From: Sporosarcina pasteurii
GTDB taxonomy: Bacteria; Bacillota; Bacilli; Bacillales_A; Planococcaceae
Assembly (NCBI RefSeq): GCF_041295575.1
Contig: NZ_CP160452.1
Coordinates: forward strand, 1,922,001-1,986,000
Direction of reading: 5' to 3'
Length of the DNA: 64,000 nt
The notes under the pieces are model-generated. The model was not told the origin of the DNA and did not search any database. It saw only the letters and a list, made by a program, of their open reading frames with translations. The stretch's first letter is position 1; each line of letters begins with the position of its first letter. Below, piece after piece: positions 17,484 through 25,650 of the stretch. The position numbers and the translations under genes are program-made.

Positions 17484-17933
17484 CTATGTCGATTTCAATT
17501 TCCGCACCATTACTTTGTGCGGGCCGATCCCTTCAATCTCAAATTCTTCTCCGTAAACAGCGAGTCCAAGTTTTTTATAAAAACCAATTGCATTTTTTCT
17601 AGCATTACACCACCAAATCGAAGTACTTCGTTCACGTAAAAGTGCTTCCGCTGCGTGAATAAGTTGTGCGCCAATCTGCATACCTCGATAATCCGGTAAT
17701 GTCGCCATGCCTCGCAGACGATACTGTTTTTCCTCTTGAAAGTCTTCAAATGCATCTTCGTAAAATGAAGCAATGCCCACTAATTTATTATCCACAAATG
17801 CGCCTAAGTGAAAAGTCGTCTCATCATGATCACCTGGATAATCGCATGTCTCAATGCCTTGATTCGGCCGTAATACAGGATGTCGAACGGCATATGTTTC
17901 TTTTGCTTGAATTTCTCGCACTTCAATTTTCAT
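17484..17933 (-). CDS. GNAT family N-acetyltransferase
   Basis: 149 residues from ATG 17933, chosen because GAGGTG sits just before it; the GTG at 17942 is part of this ribosome site. VRHPVLRPNQGIETCDYPGD and DETTFHLGAFVDNKLVGIAS mark a common Bacillus GNAT subgroup. Motif A is RGMQIGAQLIHAAE. NARKNAIGFYKKLGL ends the fold. Substrate unknown. Confidence 0.87.
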   Translation of the reverse strand: MKIEVREIQAKETYAVRHPVLRPNQGIETCDYPGDHDETTFHLGAFVDNKLVGIASFYEDAFEDFQEEKQYRLRGMATLPDYRGMQIGAQLIHAAEALLRERSTSIWWCNARKNAIGFYKKLGLAVYGEEFEIEGIGPHKVMVRKLKST

Positions 17934-18068
17934 GAAAAACACCTCTAAATCTAATTTTTGTTGAAATATTCTGACCCACTCTACTTTATCATAATAGGAG
18001 AATTGTCGTCCTTCTGAAAGTAAACTTCTATAAGAATTTATGAATCATGCTAACAAATTTAAGCATAA

Positions 18069-18094
18069 AAAAAAGACCCTCATGGGGTCTTTTT
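18069..18094 (-). terminator. Terminator of the cold-shock gene
   Basis: AAAAGACCC, loop, GGGTCTTTT, then T residues, 11 bases past the stop. Confidence 0.85.
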
Positions 18095-18104
18095 CTAGCT
18101 ATTA

Positions 18105-18305
18105 TTAAGCTTTTTGAACGTTTGCAGCTTGTAGGCCACGTTGTCCTTCTTCAATTTCAAACGTTACACTTTGACCTTCGTCTAAAGATTTGAAACCTTC
18201 GCTTTGGATTGCTGAGAAATGTACGAATACGTCCTCTCCTGCTTCACGCTCGATAAATCCAAAACCTTTTTCTGCATTAAACCACTTAACTGTACCTTGT
18301 TCCAT
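18105..18305 (-). CDS. Cold-shock protein, CspA/CspB family
   Basis: 66 residues, the entire cold-shock domain. The RNA-binding motifs KGFGFIE (RNP1) and VFVHFSAI (RNP2) are intact, as is the opening [11 protein letters not shown]. The protein binds single-stranded RNA and DNA and acts as an RNA chaperone. A long untranslated leader of more than 100 bases probably precedes it, as in other csp genes, where it gives cold-dependent translation. Which csp paralogue this is cannot be said. Confidence 0.95.
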   Translation of the reverse strand: MEQGTVKWFNAEKGFGFIEREAGEDVFVHFSAIQSEGFKSLDEGQSVTFEIEEGQRGLQAANVQKA

Positions 18306-18521
18306 TGTTGTTGCCTCCTAGTGTGGATATTCCACACAATATGTTACTATCTTTGTTCAAGACCTTAGACGAAAAACAAAATCTCAAGTTGAAAACGAAC
18401 AAAAATAACTCTTATATAGAATAACAGACATATGATCAAATAGCAAGCAAATAATAAACTTCTTTTTTAAAGGCAATATTCATGCGGTGTGTTTAGAGTA
18501 ACTAAGCCTAATTCTAGAATG

Positions 18522-19121
18522 TTATTTCTTTGCCCAAAAGTAAACACCAATAAAAAATAACACGATGAATACAGCAATAACGATGCTGCCTAATGTGCCT
18601 AAATGAATAACTGGGCTGTCAATTACTTTATTCAAGGAAAACAATCCGAAAAATAAGGCAGTTAGTAACAAAACTATTCCAAGTAACACCATTGCCTGCT
18701 TTACCATAGATTGATTCATTGTAGATGTATATTTTAAACCTACAAAAGCTAAAAAGAAAAAAGTAAAACCAAATACAATATGCCCGACAATTTCCATGAC
18801 AGAATAGGATTGATTTAAGTTTATTATGTCAGGAAAAATTGTAAAGGAAAATAGACCCGAAATTATTAAAACAATATATTTAAACCAACTCTTATTATCC
18901 GTTGCCATTTCGTTGGAAAGCCTCTCCATATATTCTTTTGGAGATTTTCCTATAACTTTTTCAATGGATTCTCCGTTTTGTTCAGCTTCAAATAGGTGCG
19001 CTTCTAACTCATTCATAACCTCTTCAATTTCGCCCAAGTTTTTTCTACTGGAAAATAAGTATACACGTAAATTATCAAGAAAATTCCGGCTCTTATTGGA
19101 CAGCTCCAACTTACTATTCAT
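18522..19121 (-). CDS. HAAS-domain membrane protein
   Basis: 199 residues. The N-terminal ~75 residues form a HAAS signalling domain: LRVYLFSSRKNLGEIEEVMN, ELEAHLFEAEQNGESIEKVI, and GKSPKEYMERL. Four membrane segments follow (about 82-100, 112-130, 138-158, 172-195). HAAS proteins usually pair with a PadR-type regulator, which is not present next to this gene. The role is unknown. Confidence 0.75.
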   Translation of the reverse strand: MNSKLELSNKSRNFLDNLRVYLFSSRKNLGEIEEVMNELEAHLFEAEQNGESIEKVIGKSPKEYMERLSNEMATDNKSWFKYIVLIISGLFSFTIFPDIINLNQSYSVMEIVGHIVFGFTFFFLAFVGLKYTSTMNQSMVKQAMVLLGIVLLLTALFFGLFSLNKVIDSPVIHLGTLGSIVIAVFIVLFFIGVYFWAKK

Positions 19122-19220
19122 TCAGATCGTCTCCTCTCCTCAGCCCCGTCAATATCTGACGCTAATCCCTTGTGCCAGAATTGCGCCCGTTAGCTGAATA
19201 CACACGCCTCTTCCGTCTAA

Positions 19221-19754
19221 TTAACTTTGCATTTCTCTTACCAATTCAATTGCTTGTTCAGTTGAGTCAATTAAGGAGCGATTTCCTTTTAATTTTCTTA
19301 GTTTCAATGCTTGTTGAAAGCATTCTTCAGCTTCATTTAGCATAGCTAATTCCATTAGACATTTACCTTTGTGTTGCAGTACAAAATCCAAGTATTCGTC
19401 AATCTTGTTGGCATCACAAATCTCCAAGGCTTTATCAAAATGATCCAATGCCTTTTTATGGTTGCTGTCGTATTTAAGAGCTTCTCCAAGACGAATTAAT
19501 GAGATGATTTCCCTTGTAGGATTTCTTTCTTCGACTGCATGATTAAGACAATATGTTAAACAGTTAATAGCTTTTTTGGGTTGTCCATTGATTCTGTATA
19601 AATTTCCTAAAGCCCCATAAAGGAAATACTTATCGTTTTCATTACTGCCCTTTAGTAAACCCTCTGCCTGGCTAATGAGCTGGTTTAAGAATAAGGGATT
19701 AAAGGTCTTTTCACGAAGGCATTCACTTTTATCAAAGTAAATAACCTCGTTCAC
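19221..19754 (-). CDS. Tetratricopeptide repeat protein
   Basis: 177 residues, all helical. At least three TPR units are visible: YFLYGALGNLYRINGQPKKA, LIRLGEALKYDSNHKKALDH and VLQHKGKCLMELAMLNEAEE. This suggests a protein-binding scaffold of unknown partner. The listed start is a GTG without a good ribosome site. Upstream in the same frame, GGAGGGGAAG is followed by plausible coding sequence opening DINIADFRINLSAV, so the true start may be a non-standard codon near 19790. Confidence 0.7.
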   Translation of the reverse strand: MNEVIYFDKSECLREKTFNPLFLNQLISQAEGLLKGSNENDKYFLYGALGNLYRINGQPKKAINCLTYCLNHAVEERNPTREIISLIRLGEALKYDSNHKKALDHFDKALEICDANKIDEYLDFVLQHKGKCLMELAMLNEAEECFQQALKLRKLKGNRSLIDSTEQAIELVREMQS

Positions 19755-19909
19755 AGCGGATAAATTAATTCTAAAATCTGCTATATTTATGTCTACTTCC
19801 CCTCCAAATACGTCTTTTAAAACAATAAATACTCTGTATTCCTTCTAATTTTATGCTTCCACTACTGCACATACTCTACCTCATTCTCCACAAACGACTC
19901 TAAGATATA

Positions 19910-20068
19910 TTATTTTAAATTACTTGGATCGATATATTTCTTTAATCTACTTGGGTTTACGAACCTTATTGAAGCTACCTCTCCACAACCCAAACAGACA
20001 GTTAGTTCTTTTTCAAATTCCGGTACTTTTACAAATGAATTTCCACCACAGTTTTTGCATTTTTGCAT
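19910..20068 (-). CDS. Small zinc-ribbon protein
   Basis: 52 residues, translated by hand; too short for a usual ORF scan. MQKCKNCGGNSFVKVPEF supplies the first CxxC knuckle, and VCLGCGEVASIRFVNPS the second, the two 20 residues apart. A GGGGGA site lies about 9 bases before ATG 20068. The frame runs cleanly to a TAA at 19910. The role is unknown; small zinc ribbons often bind nucleic acid or ribosomes. Confidence 0.72.
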   Translation of the reverse strand: MQKCKNCGGNSFVKVPEFEKELTVCLGCGEVASIRFVNPSRLKKYIDPSNLK

Positions 20069-20214
20069 TTCATATCCCCCTTGTAAAGTTTATTGTCTTT
20101 CGTTAACCAATAAACTCCAAATAAATGAGAATTTATCCTTCTTGCAGTAACTGACCCGTTTGTTTTAATATAGTCTCCAGAAGACATCCCTATTGCCAAA
20201 AGACGATCTAAGCA

Positions 20215-20232
20215 ATAATCGCGCCAGATTAT
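20215..20232. repeat. GCGCCC-loop hairpin
   Basis: ATAATC, GCGCCA, GATTAT: a 6-bp stem 36 bases downstream of the stop of the gene at 20268. A weaker copy (AAC, TGACCC, GTT) lies at 20149-20160. Confidence 0.6.
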
Positions 20233-20267
20233 AGAATAATACAAATAAAAGTATTGTAAATTTAGGC

Positions 20268-20507
20268 TCATTCGCCACTAGCCTTCCGCTCTTTTTCATC
20301 TCTTTCTTTTATATACCTTTCGTACGCATCTTTAACTTTGTCATTGGCGTTAGCAGGCACAACTTGTTTATGAATCTCATTTAGTAAAATAAGCGACCTA
20401 AAAATTATCCCTACAATAATTGCACATAAAATATAGATACCAATAGGACCGAGGAAAGCTAGGATTCCTAAAAGACCAGCCAATAAAATAGACAATAATA
20501 ACTTCAC
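20268..20507 (-). CDS. Small membrane protein, unknown function
   Basis: 79 residues. Two hydrophobic segments (about 2-22 and 23-42) precede a charged helical tail rich in Lys, Glu and Arg (KDAYERYIKERDEKERKASG). The start is a GTG behind AGGGGGA. No family recognised. It belongs to the array of small minus-strand membrane proteins. Confidence 0.6.
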   Translation of the reverse strand: MKLLLSILLAGLLGILAFLGPIGIYILCAIIVGIIFRSLILLNEIHKQVVPANANDKVKDAYERYIKERDEKERKASGE

Positions 20508-20563
20508 TAAAATCCCCCTTTCTCCTCGCTAGCATTTAAACCAAATAGACACTTTTTTATACC

Positions 20564-20581
20564 GTTAAAGCGCCCGATAAC
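20564..20581. repeat. GCGCCC-loop hairpin
   Basis: GTTA, AAGCGCCCGA, TAAC, 11 bases downstream of the stop of the gene at 20592. Confidence 0.55.
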
Positions 20582-20591
20582 TGAAGTGTCG

Positions 20592-20744
20592 TTATTTTTC
20601 ACTTTTTATATAGTCATACAAATTATCGATTTTCTTTTCTATTCGGTCTAGTCTTTGCTTCCGCTTATTACTACCACGGACTAACAATACAACCAAAACA
20701 ATAATAAATATTAAAAAACCTAATGATACCAACGTAACTAACAT
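20592..20744 (-). CDS. Small single-pass membrane protein
   Basis: 50 residues, translated by hand. One membrane segment (MLVTLVSLGFLIFIIVLVVL) is followed by a basic turn RGSNKRKQRL and a coiled tail RIEKKIDNLYDYIK. ATG 20744 has only two bases to GGGGA; an ATT at 20759 behind AGGAGGAG would add MINLGD and may be the true start. The layout resembles the protein at 21589-21756 (membrane segment, then KKIDEIREYI), suggesting related small proteins. Confidence 0.55.
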   Translation of the reverse strand: MLVTLVSLGFLIFIIVLVVLLVRGSNKRKQRLDRIEKKIDNLYDYIKSEK

Positions 20745-20886
20745 ATCCCCTAAATTAATCTTTCTCTCCTCCTCATAAACAACATTAAATGGCCCGTTTG
20801 TTGCCTAGTCTATAATAAAATAATTTCTTCTTTCCCAATTCCATAAAGCAACGACACTATAAGCGTTTTCGTTCACTTCATCTTCT

Positions 20887-21090
20887 TCATGAATTATACA
20901 TGTTCTTTTTGGTGGACTTATATGAAAGAGTGAAAAACACAAATAGGTTTACCAACCATACAGCGATAAATATTCCGGTTGTCCATCGCCTAATTAAAGA
21001 GAACTCGCCCCAATCCTGCAAACTTTGTCCTAAAATTATTAGAGTCATGCTAATAAAAATAAGTAAATGAATACTCAAACGATATTTCAT
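20887..21090 (-). CDS. Small two-segment membrane protein
   Basis: 67 residues from ATG 21090, selected because AAAGGGGATTTGT precedes it. Two hydrophobic segments (about 5-22 and 35-55) and a short basic tail SYKSTKKNMYNS. No family recognised. It lacks a clear hairpin at its own 3' end; the imperfect one at 20780-20803 lies about 85 bases on. Confidence 0.6.
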   Translation of the reverse strand: MKYRLSIHLLIFISMTLIILGQSLQDWGEFSLIRRWTTGIFIAVWLVNLFVFFTLSYKSTKKNMYNS

Positions 21091-21236
21091 ACAAATCCCC
21101 TTTTTTAAAAAACCCCCATATTTTAACATAAATATTTTAATTCAATTTTGTCATGCCTATACTCCTAAGTTATGGCACTTTATATGTAAAAGAAAAAACC
21201 GCTTATTTTAAAGCAAGTTTCAAGGTTCGTTATTCC

Positions 21237-21256
21237 ACAATCATACGCCCGATTGT
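21237..21256. repeat. GCGCCC-loop hairpin
   Basis: ACAATC, ATACGCCC, GATTGT: a 6-bp stem 22 bases past the stop of the gene at 21278. Confidence 0.6.
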
Positions 21257-21277
21257 TTACTACACAGCTAACAAATT

Positions 21278-21502
21278 TTATCTCATCATCTCATTATAAA
21301 TATAAAAACTGTATAACGCTGGAATCAACAAGCCGAGAGCGAGGCAAATAACTGCTGCTAATTTTGACTGTTTAACGAGACGTTCTTCGTCTGATTTTAA
21401 GTATTGGAAAAAAGTAAGAGTGAAATAAAAACAAAGCACAATTAAAATCGTCGTAAATATCCCAATCCAATTTCCTACTCCCATTAAATTGAAATGATCC
21501 AT
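21278..21502 (-). CDS. Small two-segment membrane protein
   Basis: 74 residues. Hydrophobic segments at about 10-32 and 46-68, separated by a charged loop YLKSDEERLVKQSKLA. ATG 21502. The function is unknown. It is one of the small-protein array, followed by a clear hairpin. Confidence 0.6.
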   Translation of the reverse strand: MDHFNLMGVGNWIGIFTTILIVLCFYFTLTFFQYLKSDEERLVKQSKLAAVICLALGLLIPALYSFYIYNEMMR

Positions 21503-21588
21503 TCAAACACTCCTATACTGAAAAGTAAGTACTCCAACTCTAAATCCCTGCCATATTTAATGTTCTGGTAAATGGTCAGGAAGATATA

Positions 21589-21756
21589 TTAATGCTTGCT
21601 AACTTTGTTGTCTATGTACTCTCTTATCTCATCTATCTTTTTATCCATTTCGTCTAATTTATCTTTCGTGTGCTTAATAAAATTGGCGACTCTTGAGATT
21701 AAATAAATGATAAAGATAAAAAATATGATATTTATACCAGCATCAAAAGCATCCAT
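21589..21756 (-). CDS. Small single-pass membrane protein with coiled tail
   Basis: 55 residues, translated by hand. MDAFDAGINIIFFIFIIYLI gives an N-terminal membrane segment, and the tail KDKLDEMDKKIDEIREYID is a strong heptad-like coil. GAGGTGGGAAAGT precedes ATG 21756. Similar in design to the protein at 20592-20744. Unknown function. Confidence 0.6.
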   Translation of the reverse strand: MDAFDAGINIIFFIFIIYLISRVANFIKHTKDKLDEMDKKIDEIREYIDNKVSKH

Positions 21757-21795
21757 ACTTTCCCACCTCTGTTTTCAATATATCATTCTATGCAA

Positions 21796-21811
21796 TTATT
21801 GTGCCCGATAA
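21796..21811. repeat. GCGCCC-loop hairpin
   Basis: TTATT, GTGCCC, GATAA (one wobble pair), 9 bases past the stop of the gene at 21820. Confidence 0.55.
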
Positions 21812-21819
21812 ATAACGTG

Positions 21820-21981
21820 CTATAGTTGCATAAAGCTTAATACAACTGAACCCCAATAAAGTATACTAAAAGCAAAAAAGACCATAAAAAATGTAGAGAT
21901 AGCTTTTGGCAACTTCCCGTAATAATATATTAATGCTATTCCAATTAGCGTGTGAAAAACGAAAAATAGAAGAAAACTCAT
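21820..21981 (-). CDS. Small two-segment membrane protein
   Basis: 53 residues, translated by hand. MSFLLFFVFHTLIGIALIYY and TFFMVFFAFSILYWGSVVLS are two membrane segments joined by GKLPKAIS. AGGAG lies 9 bases before ATG 21981. No family recognised. Confidence 0.55.
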   Translation of the reverse strand: MSFLLFFVFHTLIGIALIYYYGKLPKAISTFFMVFFAFSILYWGSVVLSFMQL

Positions 21982-22053
21982 ATACCACATCTCCTACTCA
22001 AAGTTAACCAGGTTAACAGCTCACAATCTAGCCCAATTTAAACGTAACCATTA

Positions 22054-22079
22054 TTCAGTAACTGCGCCTGATTACTGAA
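22054..22079. repeat. GCGCCC-loop hairpin, longest stem
   Basis: TTCAGTAA, CTGCGCCTGA, TTACTGAA: an 8-bp perfect stem. Its right arm contains the stop codon of the gene at 22072, so gene and element overlap. Confidence 0.65.
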
Positions 22080-22428
22080 CAAGAGTATTTAAAACTATTA
22101 CATAAATCATAGCAACAACAGTTATCCATACTGCTTCCAATCGTAAAAATGAATTAAGTGTACTTATTTTTTTTATAACTGCTATCTCTTGTGCAACTTT
22201 TAAATTGATTGGCAAAAAGTATAAAGAAAAGATTAGACCTCCTGAAAGTGAAATACATAAGAAAATAAGAATTGGATTGGCTGTTAGAGTCCCTACTACA
22301 CTACCAACGAGAAAAAATGGAATACCAGCCCAAATAAAAAATGTTGGGATCAATAACATTAATGCGATTATGACTAACATAAAATTTCTTTTAAGGACGA
22401 TTAAATAACTAGTAAAATAATCACTCAC
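22072..22428 (-). CDS. Four-segment membrane protein, unknown function
   Basis: 118 residues with about four hydrophobic segments (15-35, 36-50, 52-72, 96-116). The start is a GTG with AGGAGG seven bases upstream. I do not recognise a family. It is the first gene in transcription order of the small-protein run that extends down to about 18.5 kb. Confidence 0.65.
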   Translation of the reverse strand: MSDYFTSYLIVLKRNFMLVIIALMLLIPTFFIWAGIPFFLVGSVVGTLTANPILIFLCISLSGGLIFSLYFLPINLKVAQEIAVIKKISTLNSFLRLEAVWITVVAMIYVIVLNTLVQ

Positions 22429-22633
22429 GTTAAACCTCCTTGTGAACTCGTTAATTGAAAAGTCATTACCTGACTTGCAGAACTCACAGATTGTCCCAGC
22501 TAAATCGTCAATAAACCTGCCAATATCCCCCCTTACCTGATTAGGATACGGTTGGTTTAGTAACTATCCGGCCTCATTTTGGTAGGTAAGATTTTATATT
22601 AGTTGTTTAAACATATGACGTTATGTATGACTT

Positions 22634-23275
22634 TTAACCATTATGTTCTTCAATTATCCGCATTGCAATGCCTGTTAACTCGTCATGTTCAGTGAAACGT
22701 TCGTTGAGCATATCCGTAAGAATATGTTCTAGGAAGTATTTTACACAGTTCATATCTTGAAATAACAATATTGTTCTTAATGCTTCTTCGTAGATTTCTA
22801 TAAACAATGGCTCGGGATTCCCCTTTTGAATCTCACCAAATGCTTCATAAAGCAAATCAATTTTATCAGCTACAGATAAAATTCGCCCTTCCAACGTTTC
22901 ATCCTTACCTTCTTTAAACCGCTCCAAATAAATGGCTTGAAACTCAGATGGAATTTCCTTTTCTACAAATTTTCTTGTCATTTCCTCTTCTACTTCATTG
23001 AATAGTTGCTTCAATTCTTTTGAAGCATACTTTACAGGTGTCTTTATATCGCCTGTAAAAAGTTCTGCGTAGTCATGGTTCAATGCCTTTTCATATAGGA
23101 TTCTCCAATCCACTTTCTGGCCAGACTTCTCTTCGACCGTCCCCAGAAACTGAGCAATTTTTGTCACCTTAAATGAATGGCTGGCAACGGAGTGCTCCTG
23201 ATATTTAAATTTTCCTGGACAGCGGATAATTTGTTCTAAATCAGATAAGCTTTTAAAGTATTGATGTACACCCAT
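22634..23275 (-). CDS. HD-domain phosphohydrolase, YfbR-like
   Basis: 213 residues from ATG 23275, the start that aligns with YfbR-type proteins and has AAAGGTG upstream; an in-frame ATG at 23338 would add 21 residues. HD-site residues are in SVASHSFKV and NHDYAELFTGDIKTPVKYAS, with a late Asp in SVADKIDLLYEAF. YfbR relatives are metal-dependent 5'-deoxynucleotidases that act on dNMPs. The C-terminal ~40 residues are less conserved. A GCGCCC-type hairpin (AAGGC, TGTGTCC, GCCTT at 23351-23367) lies just upstream. Confidence 0.8.
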   Translation of the reverse strand: MGVHQYFKSLSDLEQIIRCPGKFKYQEHSVASHSFKVTKIAQFLGTVEEKSGQKVDWRILYEKALNHDYAELFTGDIKTPVKYASKELKQLFNEVEEEMTRKFVEKEIPSEFQAIYLERFKEGKDETLEGRILSVADKIDLLYEAFGEIQKGNPEPLFIEIYEEALRTILLFQDMNCVKYFLEHILTDMLNERFTEHDELTGIAMRIIEEHNG

Positions 23276-23612
23276 CCTATTCAGCACCTTTCTATATTCA
23301 TTGAGGGTTATCGTATACAACAACGGAAAATGCTTCATGCATTTTTGATCAAGGCTGTGTCCGCCTTATGCAATAGCTATCAATACTTTCTTTCCCTTAT
23401 TTTGATCAAATTATGCAAAAAAGGGAGCAATATTTATTTCATTGTACATCACATTTACCGTTATACAAACACTTCATTATTTTCGAACTGTTCTGCGTCT
23501 ATAAACTCCTAATTCTTACTTCAAAAAATAAGGATACAAACTGAATGTTTGTATCCCAATTAATCTTTAAGATTATTTTCATACCCAAACTTAACCTGTT
23601 CTTTCTAAAAAA
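23276..23612. other. Intergenic stretch
   Basis: 337 bases. It holds a GCGCCC-family hairpin at 23351-23367 and the terminator of the LysM gene at 23526-23560. Nothing else is supported. Confidence 0.5.
23526..23560 (-). terminator. Terminator of the LysM/TolB gene
   Basis: GGATACAAAC, loop TGAAT, GTTTGTATCC; a T-run follows on the minus strand. Confidence 0.75.
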
Positions 23613-25430
23613 TCACGGTAAAAACATAACGGTAGATGAAATTTCTTTAATATGCTCTTTATCCGCCCATAAAATAAAATAATTATACGTTGTGCCTTTA
23701 ATGATAATGGGTGTTGGATATTTAACGATAAATGCAGCTTGATTTTTCATTTCGGCAGGTTGATCATCTGAAGGCATAATGAGACATGATTCCACTTCAG
23801 GATTTTCGGACTTTAGAATCGTAGGCTTCGATCCATAAGGTTGTAGTTCTTGATTTGCTTCTATTTGGCAAACTTCCTCTAGATTATCTGAACCACTTAT
23901 CGCTGATACTTGAAAGAATCCATCGTCACCCTCATATCTTTCCTCATTCACTTTCTGCCAACCTAACGGATATTGAAAGTTGACTTCGTAGACGTCACTC
24001 GTAAATTCTGCTGTCGTGAAATCGGCTATGGCCGATGGAGACCATTGTAACGCATCAATTTGATTATCATCTATCAGTTTAACAAGGAACCTCTTTTCAA
24101 TATCGACTGCCCACATTTCAGACGCATATTCTTCACCACATCCAGATAAATAGGCAATGCGTTCATTTTTTGGCGACCATGTTACCGGTGTCGAAAAGCA
24201 ATTCGATAGCGCTTGGATTTGATCATTTTTACCATCAAAATGAACCGTTCGTATTTGCGAACGATATTGCTGTCCTTTTAATTCGGTACTACTGTAGGCA
24301 ATTTGCTTTGAATCGGATGCCCATGTTGGAAAATAATTTTTCGCTTCAGGTCCACCCTTGACCTCAAATGTTTTCCCCGAAGCCACCTCTACAACGTATA
24401 TCAACGAAATACTAACTCCCGGTGTTGTATATAAAACATATTTCCCATCTTTAGAAAGTTGTACCTCATGCATTGGTCCTTCCGTATTATTCGTTATTTG
24501 TTCTCTATCTGTCCCGGTCAATGAACTGCGGTAAAGTTGACTTACGCCTTCATTATCAACCGCCTGAAACAATAATTCTTTACCATTCGGAAACCAATTT
24601 ACATTCGAAACACCTGCTTGATCCAATTGTTCGCTCTCATGTGTGCGCGTGTTATATAGAATGATTTTCCCCCTAGCTGTATAGGCAAGCGTTTCATTAT
24701 CAGGTGACCAATTTAATGTAAAGTCTCCGCCTTCTGCTAATTGATCTATCGCCCCAATCAGCCCGGATTCATGATAAATAATATAAATGATTTGATTCTT
24801 CCCAACAAAAGCGATTTTACTACTATCCATCGACCAAATCGGTTTTGAATGAGTCGCACCTAGTTCAGTCGTAAGTCGTTTATTCACGCCACTTTCCACG
24901 TCATACAACCAAATGTCTGGTCCTCCTTCAAGACGAGAAGTGTACGCAATAAATCCACTTTCTCCAATAGGTGCATACGGTATTTTCAGTCGCATCCCTG
25001 TTGTTATCGCGGTAGTTGGCAACTGATTCAACTCTTGAATCAGTGAAGTTTTAGTGATTCCTTTCGTGCGAACATTGAATCGCCGGGCAATCACTTCTAA
25101 TGTATCCCCTTCTTGCACTGTATAATAAGGGACCCCAGGTGGAATTCTTAATCTTTGACCAACCTTCAGTAGATACGGGGATTGGAGTTGATTTTCCTCT
25201 GCTATCGTCGCAATGGAAACCCCAAATTTCCCCGCAAGTTGATAAACAGAATCTCCTGATTGAACTATATAATTATGCATGCTCGCAGGAATTGATAACT
25301 GTTCCCCTACGGCCAATTGATCAGGGTTTTGAATCCGATTCGCCGCAATTAAATTAGCCAACAAAACATTATGTTGTTCCGCAATTTTAGATAAACTATC
25401 CCCGGTTCGTACTGTATAAAAATATTGCAT
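23613..25430 (-). CDS. LysM-repeat protein with TolB-like beta-propeller
   Basis: 605 residues. Three LysM domains occupy about residues 2-45, 50-93 and 96-148 (FYTVRTGDSLSKIAEQHNV, YIVQSGDSVYQLAGKFGV, YYTVQEGDTLEVIARRFNV). From about 160 to 460, blades of the form WSPDNETLAYTA and WSMDSSKIAFVG make a TolB/WD40-like propeller. The last ~130 residues form an unassigned domain. LysM binds peptidoglycan, but no signal peptide is seen, so it could act in spore assembly or be exported otherwise. ATG 25430 has GAGAGG upstream. Confidence 0.82.
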   Translation of the reverse strand: MQYFYTVRTGDSLSKIAEQHNVLLANLIAANRIQNPDQLAVGEQLSIPASMHNYIVQSGDSVYQLAGKFGVSIATIAEENQLQSPYLLKVGQRLRIPPGVPYYTVQEGDTLEVIARRFNVRTKGITKTSLIQELNQLPTTAITTGMRLKIPYAPIGESGFIAYTSRLEGGPDIWLYDVESGVNKRLTTELGATHSKPIWSMDSSKIAFVGKNQIIYIIYHESGLIGAIDQLAEGGDFTLNWSPDNETLAYTARGKIILYNTRTHESEQLDQAGVSNVNWFPNGKELLFQAVDNEGVSQLYRSSLTGTDREQITNNTEGPMHEVQLSKDGKYVLYTTPGVSISLIYVVEVASGKTFEVKGGPEAKNYFPTWASDSKQIAYSSTELKGQQYRSQIRTVHFDGKNDQIQALSNCFSTPVTWSPKNERIAYLSGCGEEYASEMWAVDIEKRFLVKLIDDNQIDALQWSPSAIADFTTAEFTSDVYEVNFQYPLGWQKVNEERYEGDDGFFQVSAISGSDNLEEVCQIEANQELQPYGSKPTILKSENPEVESCLIMPSDDQPAEMKNQAAFIVKYPTPIIIKGTTYNYFILWADKEHIKEISSTVMFLP

Positions 25431-25563
25431 ATTTCCCACATCCTCTCATTTGAACACCGGTTTCTTTTCTCTATCGTAACTATATGAAATGAAAGGTGTT
25501 CCAATGACGATGGATTTAGTTAATATGTGAACGTATTATTTTATGACTCCTTCTAAACAGAAA

Positions 25564-25594
25564 ACTGCCCTACACGAAACTTATACGAGGCAGT
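25564..25594 (-). terminator. Terminator after the GntP operon
   Basis: ACTGCC and GGCAGT with an inner CG/CG pairing, followed by TTTTC on the minus strand, about 57 bases past the GntP stop. Confidence 0.6.
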
Positions 25595-25650
25595 CATTGT
25601 TCTCTATAATACTCTTTCGATATACTATGATATTTCCTTTAATCTTTTAT

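Noticed and set aside
18522..22428. A chromosomal integron with attC sites
   Set aside because: The hairpins are far shorter than attC sites, lack the GTTRRRY core arrangement, and no integron integrase is in the window. I keep only the weaker idea of cassette-like modularity.
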